A stretch of 64,000 bases of DNA from Marisa cornuarietis (taxonomy: Eukaryota; Mollusca; Gastropoda; Architaenioglossa; Ampullariidae): NCBI GenBank assembly GCA_004794655.1, contig SMMW01000511.1:177001-241000 (forward strand), read 5' to 3'. The position numbers and the translations under genes are program-made. Positions 1 through 9,715 of this stretch are shown piece by piece. The first letter of the stretch is position 1; each line of letters starts with the position of its first letter. Under the pieces are notes generated by a model. It was given only the letters and a program-made list of their open reading frames with translations, searched no databases and was not told the origin of the DNA.

Positions 1-169
1 CTTTATGGATGAAAAACCTGTAGATGTGGCAAAGGGGGAGAGTTGCGAGAGCCACCGGGCCGACTCTGCACCCTCCACGACAAGAAAACGGGGCCTGGCC
101 CCCTCTACTGCCTTTCGGACATTCACAGCTTCATGCACCTCATCCTCGCTATCAGACAAAACATCATCC

Positions 170-1235
170 TCTCTACATCTTTTGCCCAGTTTTAAGGGTT
201 TTTTCAGCCATAATGAAACAAATAAGGTTTGTACCTTCTGCTCCCCACCCACCACAGAGTCCAACAAGGGAATGCAACCGAGCGGTACCATTTAGTGCAT
301 TTCCAGCAGGGTCACACCAGGGATACAGAAGGAATATACTCTGGCCTAAAGAGTGCAAAGACCAGATTGACCCCAGCCGCAGCACTGCACAACCAGCTGA
401 TTGATTGGTGTGGGCCACACCAACCTTTGCCTTGTTCACTTTCACTATCAACAGGAAACAATCAGAATCATTTCTTTCATGATTCCCTTACAATCTGCCA
501 GGTATTTCCTGCTAAAAGTGTAATCAGATTTGCCATTGGCAATATCCAGCAACCGCCTTTCATAATAAGTCTCCAATCTTGTTAGTAAAAAGTCAGCTAG
601 CTGGACTATGTTATATGCACGTGTTCTTTCAAACACTTTGTCTTTTAGAAAGCACACTGCTGCCTCACAGTAGTTGTTTGCATGGTTCCCACAAATGAGG
701 AGCTCGTTTCTGTGAAATACTGCCCAGAGAGCTTGTCTACTTTGTCAGTATATTTTGAAAAGTGCAGATGTTCAGCTCCAGCAACAAAAGCTTGGTATGC
801 TGCATCAATGTCACTTTGTGAGTGAGCATACATAATGCATTTGATTATGTTCAATAAATGTGGTCACCTCTTTTTCATAATATCAGTCCCATAAGAAACG
901 TCAAGCAGCCTATAGAACATGAAATGTACACATCAGTTGTATACATGATGGGCAGACAGCAGCCAGACTTCTCTCAAAAAAAATATCTTCGGTAGCAGCT
1001 GCACATAAAGTTGTAAGGCCTTTATAACAACATCTGCTCCTTGAGATGTAACAATAAGACAGCCCAAAGGTAGGCCACCAGCATATGTGTCAGCAGCATG
1101 AACACATGACAATCGTATCTGCATGCAAGGAGATGAGTCCACAAAGACCATTTCTCAGCTAGTTCTATGTTGGCTATGAACATGCCTCATGGCCACTGCT
1201 AAGCATTTCTAATCTGCAGCATTCTGTTCAATTTA
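170..1235 (-). pseudogene. MULE-type (SWIM zinc-finger) transposase relic
   Basis: Fragments in shifting minus-strand frames follow the order of MULE transposases as I know the family. A block at about 1151-935 has MVFVDSS followed by GGLPLG and IKALQLYVQLLP. A block near 930-890 has the CTFHVL motif. A block at about 700-450 has LLICGNHANNYCEAA, LKDKVFERTRAYN and TYYERRLLD. A degraded SWIM-like zinc-finger segment (CCGWGQSGLC) lies at 346-390. Disabling changes are visible: a stop just before MVFVDSS, a TAG at 910-912 right after CTFHVL where the family has Gln, a TGA at 901-903 where it has Trp, a TGA at 883-885, and a frameshift near 720. The gene is dead. The ends are approximate, and the part below 346 is assigned only by order. 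The family match is from memory of conserved motifs, not from a search. Confidence 0.82.
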
Positions 1236-1610
1236 GTTGGTTGAACTCAGTACAGGCCTTTTCAAAGGTCACTGATCATGTTATCTGTTGATCCACAGGC
1301 TTATTTAAAAAACCTGGTGGTACAACCTGCAAGCAAATCACTTTTTTGACTGAACTGTTTTCATTATCACCCGAATAAAGCAAAGAGAGCATTTTAACTG
1401 TTATCGAATAGATCTGAGCCCATTTCAATAGGTGTGGGAGAGAGAGAGAAAAAGCAGTAACATTATATTCCTGACATGCTAACATTGCAGCTGACCAGAA
1501 TGAAAACTAACAAATAGTGTGCAGCAAAATTCACTTTAATGATTACAAAAACACAAAAAAATATTTTATATACATATATATTAATGTAGACACATCACAT
1601 GTTTTTCAAC

Positions 1611-2912
1611 TCATTTTCCAACTTCTTCTTTTCCAAGAGGAGGATCTCTCTTTTCAGACATGTGAGTTCTCTTTCTTTGATTTTTTTCTTTTTTCAGATC
1701 TAGGATTTCCTTCTTTGTGGGCATCATTTGACATTCTGCCTCAATTTTCTCTCTTTCTGCTTTAATTTTTCCTATTTCTTCACATAGTTTTTCTTTTTCA
1801 ATGTTCTGGCTATGTCCACTGTAACCAAGTCCTGATAAGTAGTCTGCTTGACACGTCTTTTTTCTTGACTGAGATGTCAATATTGGTGTGCTGCAGTGTG
1901 CAATTACTTCCTCATCAGAGGATGTCACGTCATTCTGTCTTTGGGATGGCTGCACTTACTGTGCCTCAACAGCTGCAGCTGACTGTGCTGGAGAAGTTGA
2001 GCCTGTACATCAAATAAAAAGTATATAATGTATAGAAGTCAATTTTTCATTGTCATTGCTGGTAAATTTAATAACAACAAAGCCCTTTGCTGACTTTGCA
2101 ACATTTATATATGTTAAAGTCTTTTCTTAATAAATGTATATATGGCCCCGTGCATGTGAATTATTTGTAAATCAATTGCTAATAAATGTACTTAAATGTC
2201 ACCAACACATATCCATCATTCCTGAGTGAAAGGCAGCTGTAATATATACTACTTACACTGCATTTCCTTGCTCCCTAAAAACTACATATCGCAATCTTGT
2301 TCTACCACTGTTACCTGAAACAACAAGTAGAACTAAATTAATGATGGAATTTGAGTAAAACTACAAACAAGAAAAAAAGAGAAAAAAGTTGGTGTATAAC
2401 CTATAAACCTAACGACAATTATTCTGTCATTTACTTTCATATATACTTTTATAGCCAGCTAATTAGTGTGTCACTTACCTGCAATACCATTATTGAGACT
2501 AGTGCTGTTCCCAAGGATCGAAACAACAGTCTCTTCGTATTCAGGTGGTGACATTGCCTTGCCACCACCTGTTTTATATGTGTCCCTTTTTTTTTTTTTG
2601 AAGCGTTGTTCGCTTCAGGAGACCCCATTTGTCTTTGATTTCTGCTACCGTCCGAACGGCCGTCCCACATGCTGACACCTTAGCTGCAATGTTTTTCCAA
2701 ATTTCTTGTTTTTTCTGCAGCGTCACTTTATTCGAAAAAGAGCTGGAAAGAATTTCACTTTCCATGGATATCTCGTGTAACAAAATTTTAATTTCCATTT
2801 CACTGAAATTTGATTTTCGTATACGATTTGTTTCCATTTCTATGCCACTACAAGGTCGAGGAGGAAAAGGACATTCGCTTCTTTCAAAACAAATACATGC
2901 GCAGTAACGCAT
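1611..2912 (-). pseudogene. Myb/SANT-like DNA-binding protein, two exons, frameshifted
   Basis: Exon 1 (2912-2479) encodes a Myb_DNA-bind_5-type domain: an FSEMEIKILLHEI helix, then WKNIAAKVSACG, then RTVAEIKDKWGLLK. Proteins of this type are common in invertebrates, often beside PIF/Harbinger transposons. After the domain comes a TGGGKAMSPPEYEETVVSIL linker typical of the family, but it sits one frame over, past a 13-nt A-run (2587-2599 on the plus strand). Exon 1 ends at GCAG|gtaagt (2479). Exon 2 starts at 2002 after tacag, and the joined codon G|GC keeps the linker frame. Exon 2 ends at 1611 in a charged coiled coil rich in Lys and Glu. An in-frame TAA at 1956-1958 interrupts exon 2. The intact intron (2003-2478) shows this is not a retrocopy. 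The A-run shift could be an assembly error; the TAA is harder to dismiss. Confidence 0.82.
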
Positions 2913-2966
2913 GAAAATCGGGCCTCCCCGGAAGCTATTTATAGAACTGCCTTACCGCGCCGAAAG

Positions 2967-3751
2967 CTAGTGGAGCTCAGAGATCTGTAGGGTTATGTAG
3001 GTGTCGCTGCCAATCTCATGCATGTCATAGAGTCGCTGGTTGGGTGTTGCCTTGTCTCTGGTTGAAGCGATATCCTTTAAGTTGCATACTCTTTCAAGCA
3101 AGCCCATAGCTTTCCAGAACAATGGATATATTGCATCTGCAGTAGCAGTATGTGTGCCAAAGAAACCCAGGCTTGTGCTGAGTGATGTGTTCACTCCCAC
3201 CACATAAAAGACTAGGGCATGACTTGCAAACTCAGCTGTGCCATCTGAACCAGTAATAAACCCAACCATCTGACCAGGCCTCTGATCAAAGACCAGGTCA
3301 AGGATTTATTGTTTAATTCTACACTTCCTGAGCTGTTTAAAGTCTTCCGGAAGTTCTTTAGCTTCTGTTCTACAGCCTTGCTGTGCTTCCTCGTCTGCTT
3401 CAGAATATCTTTGAGTTTTTCTCTGAGAAGATTAAGAGAATGGTTGGTCTTGATGCAACTTGACTTGCTGGCTATTGCTCTTTCTTCTTTCATTCTGAGC
3501 AGTCTCTCAACATACTGACACGGTTCACATATTTGTCCATTTTCTGTCAACAACACACAGCATTTAGATCTAACTGTGGATGTGTGTGTGTGTGTGTGTG
3601 TGTGTGCCTGCTGACTTGCATATGACGTGTCTGAAATACAGTTGTCACCACCAGTCCCTCCCGGTTCGTCGATAGACTTTGGTGTCTCTGTGTTCCTATC
3701 AGGTCCAGGGTTAACTTCAACGTGCCCTGCACACAACAGCAGGCTGGCCAT
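2967..3751 (-). pseudogene. P-element/THAP9-like transposase relic
   Basis: The segment 3269-2967 carries a P-element transposase RNase H-like stretch: MVGFITGSDG, ASHALVFYVVGV, then YPLFWKAMGLLE and ATPNQRLYDMH. In the family this last motif is usually TADGASPNR, so a catalytic-region residue is changed here. Just upstream in another frame (about 3300-3275) is DLVFDQRPGQ, the usual lead-in to that stretch. The open frame 3751-3212 supplies the N-terminal half: a Cys-pair segment (CEPCQYVERLL), then NHSLNLLREKL and a Lys-rich coiled coil. The coiled coil runs directly into the DLVFDQ block with a frame change, so roughly the first half of the catalytic domain seems deleted. Nothing recognisable of the C-terminal half remains. 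This is a dead copy; the family call is from motif memory. Confidence 0.8.
3701..3724 (-). other. 2A-like NPGP motif (HVEVNPGP)
   Basis: Minus-strand codons read HVEVNPGP directly after a hydrophobic run (LIMASLLLCAG), at the start of the transposase N-terminal frame. Functional 2A ribosome-skipping peptides end in D(V/I)ExNPGP, and similar motifs occur in invertebrate retroelements and some host genes. Here the conserved Asp is His (CAC instead of GAC), so skipping would probably be impaired in this copy. The frame is open upstream to a TGA near 3820. Confidence 0.6.
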
Positions 3752-3789
3752 GATGAGGGCGGAGAGTCTTGGTCTTGCTGTACATTGCC

Positions 3790-3963
3790 GCCGCTGCCCG
3801 TGCTCGCTTGTACATATAACTCACAAACGTCGCTAGTGATATTGTGACCTTTCGATTTCAACACCTCGGAAATTTTCCTCCAAACTACATGTCTCTTAAT
3901 TGCCGAATTGGAGAACATAGGTATGTGTTTTCCGTGTGTTTCGATAAGCAGGACTTTCATCAC
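3790..3963 (-). pseudogene. Second Myb/SANT-like (trihelix) fragment
   Basis: The start of the minus-strand open frame 3963-3547 reads VLLIETHGKHIPMF, then RHVVWRKISEVLKSKGHNIT and SDVCE. This fits a Myb/SANT-like (Myb_DNA-bind_4) trihelix domain, where a VWxKIxxxLxxxGYNxT core is followed by QCExKWKNLK. The final KWKNLK helix is missing: the sequence runs into unrelated codons and then overlaps the NPGP frame in a different phase. It may be the DNA-binding head of the adjacent transposase relic or a neighbouring gene fragment. Confidence 0.6.
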
Positions 3964-3999
3964 TTTATGTTATAGGATTGGCAAAAGCATTCTCCTTTT

Positions 4000-5845
4000 G
4001 AGGTAGATCTGTAAGATACAATATGACACCAGCATAAATTATTCCGCCTGTATTGTCTGCGTAAGGCACAATCCCAGAATAGAACTGTTTCTTTAGTTTA
4101 CCAAAAATATTTCAAAATGACGAAATAAATAGACATGTACATATAATAAGCATACATATACAAACCATGTAGGTGCGTGTTAGGTACTGGCGGTCACTTT
4201 AATTGTACATTGCTGGGTAGGACTTACCCTGGTCACTCTGGCTACAATGAATTTTGTGTGGATGTGTGTGGATATAGTAATTAGCCAATGGCATACATTG
4301 TAAGATATGGATGCGTGTGGCTGTGGATCAGTTTTAAGCTGTGTGAACTCAAAGCGCGGGAGACTACAATGCAAAGGCCAAGATCTTGCATTGTCACCAG
4401 CAGACCTTGACCTCAGTACACAGTGTGGTGCAGCGACACTGCCAGGGGGCAGGAAGGACACCAAGTCCAGAGTGGACTACAGCTGCTGCTGACAGTGACA
4501 GTAAGTCCAGAGTGGTCTTCAGTAACCAGGCCTGCCCGAAGTGGTCGCTCTGTCCTCCAGAAGGGGAAACGTCACTGTAACGTTTTTCTCACGTCAACGT
4601 CCTGGAGACAGGGGAGATCAGCATCCGTGGTGTGAACTCCTCACGTGTAACACTCAACGCTGCGGCGGCAGTTTAGTCGGGTGAGCAGGTTGACAAGGAC
4701 ACGAAATAAACTGTGCTGCACTCTCACCCGGGCAATCGCTTGCTCTCGTGTCGGGGGTCAGGGGTCAGTGCCAATGAAGCATCGTCAGATGGAACATCTA
4801 CTACGGACTGTGGGTTCTCGCTGCTGTCAGAAACTTAACAAGTCAGCGCATGCGCCATGACTAGGAAGGCCACGACATCAGAAAATGACTGTCGGACATT
4901 CACAAAATCTGCGTGTGGTGAAGTCATCGTCAGCAGTGACGACCGCTAGAGTTTAATCATATGTATGTGCGTGTGAGTGAGCGAAAAAAGAATGTGATGA
5001 ATGGTAGAGAGAGAGAGATTGTAAGTGCTATAGTAATTATAAAACAATGATATTTTACATGTTATTAATGGGTGACATCCAACCTAGACAGTCACTGTGA
5101 TTTTGTATATCGATGTCCTAAGAGGGTGCCAGGAATATAAAGATTGTTTTCAAGACCCTGACATCTTGAGATTTATTTTGTGAGGGAGAGAGCGGGGGTG
5201 GCCCCGAGAGCTGTTGTGACGTGAAGTAGCTGTGTGTGTGTTGATGTTGTATAACTTGAGGTTGCCGTTGTTATGTAACTATGTTTGAGTGGCGAATGTG
5301 TCAGAGCGGGTGAGTAGAGAAGTGCCAACAGATGATGATTAAGTGTGAGTTTGAGAGAGAAAGAATGCCTTAGTTCACTAAAGCAAAGACGAAATAAAAC
5401 TATAGACGTATCATCCTAAAAGGACTGACAGAAAACATTTAATCATAGCAAAACGACTGATCAACTTGACAGAAATATCGTCCGCAATGATTAAAAATGT
5501 CGCAGAATTAGGTTCACTATATTGCTCAATGACAGTTATAAAACTGCTGTTGCAGCGGTTGTTTCTTCTTTTTTTCTGCAACTGCTACAGCATCCACACT
5601 ATCTCCACCGTTAACACCACCACTTAGCTACTTCTACATTTCTGTCCCTATTACTACTTCTATGACCATTACAACTGACTGACATCTCAGCTTGCGATTC
5701 TACACCATAGGTGGGACTGGACCTGCCTCTAGGGTGACTACAGGCAATAATAGACTAGTGTCAACATCATCCTGCGCTAATTATTCACCGAGGCTGCCAC
5801 AAGACAGTCTCATTGGCCGCAGTGACTGGGATCCTCCACAACTTG
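4000..5845. other. Non-coding, no supported feature
   Basis: Only short open frames without family motifs are present. A short direct repeat (aagtccagagtgg at about 4462 and 4503) and GA-rich runs near 5010 and 5185 are the only structure seen. Confidence 0.5.
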
Positions 5846-5858
5846 CACCTGGAGGGTT

Positions 5859-6061
5859 TTTTGTTGTTGTTGTTTGTTTTTTTTTAATTGGTGTTTTACG
5901 CCGAGCCAGCAACTAAGGCTATATCACGGCAAGGCAGCCAGCCCTGTAAACAGATGCCACATGCAGAGAAAGGACAGCGTGCCCGAGACGAGAACTGAAC
6001 CCAGGACAGCCAACCTTCACTGTATTGGTGACAGGCGCTAACCGTTGCGCCACCGGACCGC
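5859..6061 (-). mobile_element. tRNA-derived SINE, type 1, with perfect TSD
   Basis: On the minus strand the element starts with a pol III A box (TGGCGCAACGG) and a B box (GGTTCAGTTCT). It ends with the body sequence GTTGCTGGCTCGGCGTAAAA and an A-rich tail of AAC/A repeats. It is flanked by a perfect 13-bp target-site duplication, CACCTGGAGGGTT, at 5846-5858 and 6062-6074. The tail and TSD indicate LINE-driven retroposition. The same element occurs at 56550-56726, and its 3' end at 31323-31372. Confidence 0.88.
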
Positions 6062-6074
6062 CACCTGGAGGGTT

Positions 6075-8177
6075 GAAGCGCCCTGGGATACTACAGGGGA
6101 AAACAGTCAGCTGACGAGAAAGACTTCAATGAATTTTAATATCAAACGCGAGGTAGCCTGGACCGTTAAGTGGAATCACCACAGACGTGTATTCGGCAGA
6201 CGATCACGGGTACGGGGTACCCAGACAAACTACAGTGCAAACCATTTCGGGTCACATAACTCTTGTCACGACACAGGTGACAGCTCATTCATTCACTCAG
6301 TCAGTGGGATCCTCAGCGGTGTAATTATAGAAGAGATACGGTTAGACAAACAATGCCATGCGTGGAACACGATTCAAAAGAAGTGTTGTACAGGCAGATG
6401 CTGTTGTTGGTCTTGAAACCCAGTTTAACGAGGAAAGCAAAGTGCACAACATTTCAGTGTCAGTCTCCTTGTCAAGTGATCAAACTCTAATACAGCGGCT
6501 TAAAGACATGGTAGACATTCGACTAAGAGAAGGAAATTGTACCTGAATATGAAGGAAACTGAACCTACGCCATTATTACTGTTGTAGAACACATCAGCAA
6601 TGGAAATATAGTTTAGATCCATATCTTGGTTCAAGATAAAAATATAGCATTACAATGACTGGCTTATAACTGAAGATTGGGAAGACGACAGTGGGTGAAG
6701 TTTGTTTTTTATTATTGCTGCTCTGAGATAAACATTAGACCAAGAACCCTAGACATTTTTGAAAAAGAGAAAACTTGAACTTTGCAATAAAAGTAATGAA
6801 AATCGCCTTGCCCGTGCTACCCGGCAAAGCCACGATCGTGGCTTGTTGAACCAAGAGGGCTACGATAAGCTGCTACCATACTGATGTCGGATGTTACATA
6901 GGCTAATGCATCTGATGCTTATACTAACGCCAACGGCTACTTAAGGAAGTGATGCTAATGTCAGTTAACTATATCAATGTCAACAGTTACTTGTGCTAAT
7001 GTTAGCAGTTACCTTATGACGGCTGTAAATTATGCTTATACCCGAGTACTTTATGTTTCACCATCACAGACAGTCACACACCCGACTACTAGAGCTCCGA
7101 AGTTCAATTCACGATGGCTGAACCAAAACTCCGAGGGTTATTGCGGCGATCTGTTGCTCGCCAAAGGAGAGATCAGCAAGAGAATGACTGCTAAGTAATG
7201 AGTGGTCACCCGTGAATTGTCTTCAGCTGCATTCTTTTTCTCCCCTCCACCTGTCGCTGTAAGGTCGGTCTCTACGATCGCTAATTTGTAAAGGAGTGAA
7301 ATAATACACCGCACAGTGGCCTGGAAAATTCACGTGGAATCATTACAAACATTTCATCTGAGACTGAAAACTTTTCACGATGTATAATGACCTAAAGCAT
7401 GCACACAGACAAGCGCATTGTGTTCTCGGCCAACAATCACAGAGTTAAAAAATTGTTTAACCATGTAGCATAAACATGAACAAAAATTGTTTATTTCCCG
7501 AGAAGTGCATAAAACTAATGAATAAAACATAATTAACGGTCAGTGCGCCAGTTTGCAGTGTCAGCTGTGCAGTGGGAGTCGGGAAGATGAAGAGGGTCAG
7601 CAAGCACAGAAACCCTACCCCGTGAAACATGTGGCAACCACTTGGGACAAAAGTCTTCGAAAGGTCTTCGTCTTCTTCTGCAGACTTTGTTACTTCACCG
7701 GTGCATCGTGCCCATCATTTTCTCCTGTAATATTTATCTTACCTGCAGGGTTCATACAGATGGGAACTGAATTCTATACTTTCTAAAGCCCTTTTAACAT
7801 TTCCTACACAGCTACCATAACCAATGGAACATAAACAAGTACGCTAATGATAAATGATTCGCCCGAGAGATGTGCGGATTAATGAGTTGCTGCTCTGTCT
7901 GTTAAGCAAGAACAGAGATAAAACTTGATGAACATCCTTATGTGAACAATGAATATGTGTCTCTGTCAATCAGTGTGTGATAGGGTTCATCTCCTGACCT
8001 TGATACAGAAATAACAAAGTTAACACTTTGTCACCTACTGTGACATCTTGCAAGGAACCCGAGGAATCTCGTAGGAACCCAAGATGCCACGAGACTCGCT
8101 TGACCTCTCTTAGATGCTCCAGCATCACAGGTATGATGGAAATAAAGTGAGGACATATTGTTTACCTGCCCGATCAA
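6075..8177. other. Non-coding, no supported feature
   Basis: I see only short open frames without recognisable domains and no clear repeat larger than a few tens of bases. Confidence 0.45.
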
Positions 8178-8588
8178 CAATAATAATAATAATAATAGTG
8201 AAGATTTTTATAGCGCATATTCACACTCATAGAGAGCAATGCTCTTAGCGCTTAAAACGGGGAAGAGACGTGGACTAAGTAGATACAGAACAAAGGGGAC
8301 GAAAGAAAACGACAGTACTGACGAAACAGAAAACAAAAGGCATCAAGTAACAGGAACAGAGAAATATAGTGATTCTGCGAGAAAGATGGGTAAAGTAGCA
8401 AGAGGGAGGGGGGGGGGGTAAGAAGGACGAGCATTGTGTGGACTGTGTTAGGAGAAATGCTCAAGGAAGAGGTGCGTTTTCAGTGCAGATTTGAAAGATT
8501 CAGTTGTAGGAAGGTGGCGGATATGGAAAGGAAGAGAGTTCCATTGTTTTGCAGCACAGTAGCCAAAAGTCCTGTGACCATAATAACA
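8178..8588 (-). mobile_element. 5'-truncated non-LTR retrotransposon 3' end
   Basis: On the minus strand this copy encodes the last about 40 residues of a CR1/L2/jockey-like reverse transcriptase ORF (FGYCAAKQWNSLPFHIR, then SFKSALKTHLFLEHYS and stop). A 3' UTR follows, ending TGAATATGCGCTATAAAAAT and an (ATT)n tail at 8178-8199. It is nearly identical over its length to the plus-strand copy at 29215-29610. The extreme 5' truncation is typical of LINE insertion. Confidence 0.88.
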
Positions 8589-8879
8589 ACAACAACACTA
8601 ATACTAACACTAATGTTCAATACTACAAATTGAAATCACATTGCATCATGTCGGAGACATAGAAAGTCGAGAGCCCAATAAATCACTGGGGGCTGAACAG
8701 TTCTGATAGTCAGTAGTTCATGATAAGTGGGTCCAGCTTCACAGTAGAGTTTGCAGTCAGGAACAGCCGATGCAAACCTTACTGTTAGCATTTTCTTTTA
8801 GACATTACCAGATTTCTGGGTACTGCATGGTGCAGTCTGGAATTAGTTATTTTTATGTCGTGTTTTTATTTCCTTTTTA

Positions 8880-8957
8880 TAATAATAATAATAATAATAG
8901 TGAAGATTTTTATAGCGCATATTCACACTCATAGAGAGCATGCTCTTAGCGCTTTAT
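8880..8957 (-). mobile_element. Short 3' tail of the same non-LTR element
   Basis: Only the terminal about 60 bp (AGCGCTAAGAGCATGCTCTC through TATAAAAATCTTCACT) and the (ATT)n tail are present, 0.3 kb from the longer copy. It is a very short independent insertion or a fragment. Confidence 0.8.
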
Positions 8958-9389
8958 GAAATTTTCATGTTTGTTTTCAACGAACTACCTTTCCATTGAT
9001 TAAAATATTCATGGAGTGAGAAATGTCTATTCAATTGATGTTGATATTATATATAATAGCCACTGACAACTGATGTATATCACCAATATTTTGACCAAAC
9101 TACATACAGTGAGAAAGTCTTGGAGGCGTTGAGTCTGTATTCTTGAATAAGAGCCACTCACTGTCAGTAACAGTACAAAGAGATTACAATTATATTGTGA
9201 CAATATAGCGACTTTTCGTAAGATGTATCGCATTTTTAAGACAGGAAAGAAACTCACTTTATTTAGATCGGTTCACAAAGTATAGACCATGTATTATTTG
9301 CTGAAAACGTCTTGTGAAAACAACTTATAAATGCCGAAAAATACGAAATTGTCTCTCTGCTATCACTCGGCCGCCCAGTCTTGATTGTG

Positions 9390-9395
9390 TTTATT
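9390..9395 (-). promoter_or_regulatory. Candidate poly(A) signal of the glucuronosyltransferase gene
   Basis: AATAAA on the minus strand, about 320 nt past the stop codon. A second AATAAA lies at 9258-9263. Confidence 0.4.
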
Positions 9396-9715
9396 TACCC
9401 CAAGTAAGGCAAGTCACTCGCTCACATCAAACCTTTCGAGCCTCACTGGCTAACACTAAGCTGACATTAGTCCCTAGACATCTGCCGCGCAACCTTATGA
9501 ACAGGTGAGCCGTGGATTTTTTATGAATCTCTCCAAAAAAGTTTTTTTTTCGCGATTTTGAGTTCGGGGAATTAATTAGTTCTACGAATAGGTTGTCTAG
9601 AATGCAACATGCTTTTGTATTCGGTTTGGTGTTTAACTTGACAACACTCGTGATGCGGTCGTTAAGTGTCCAGCTAACTGCAAACACCGAGGTCAGTAAA
9701 GGTAATCTGACTAAA

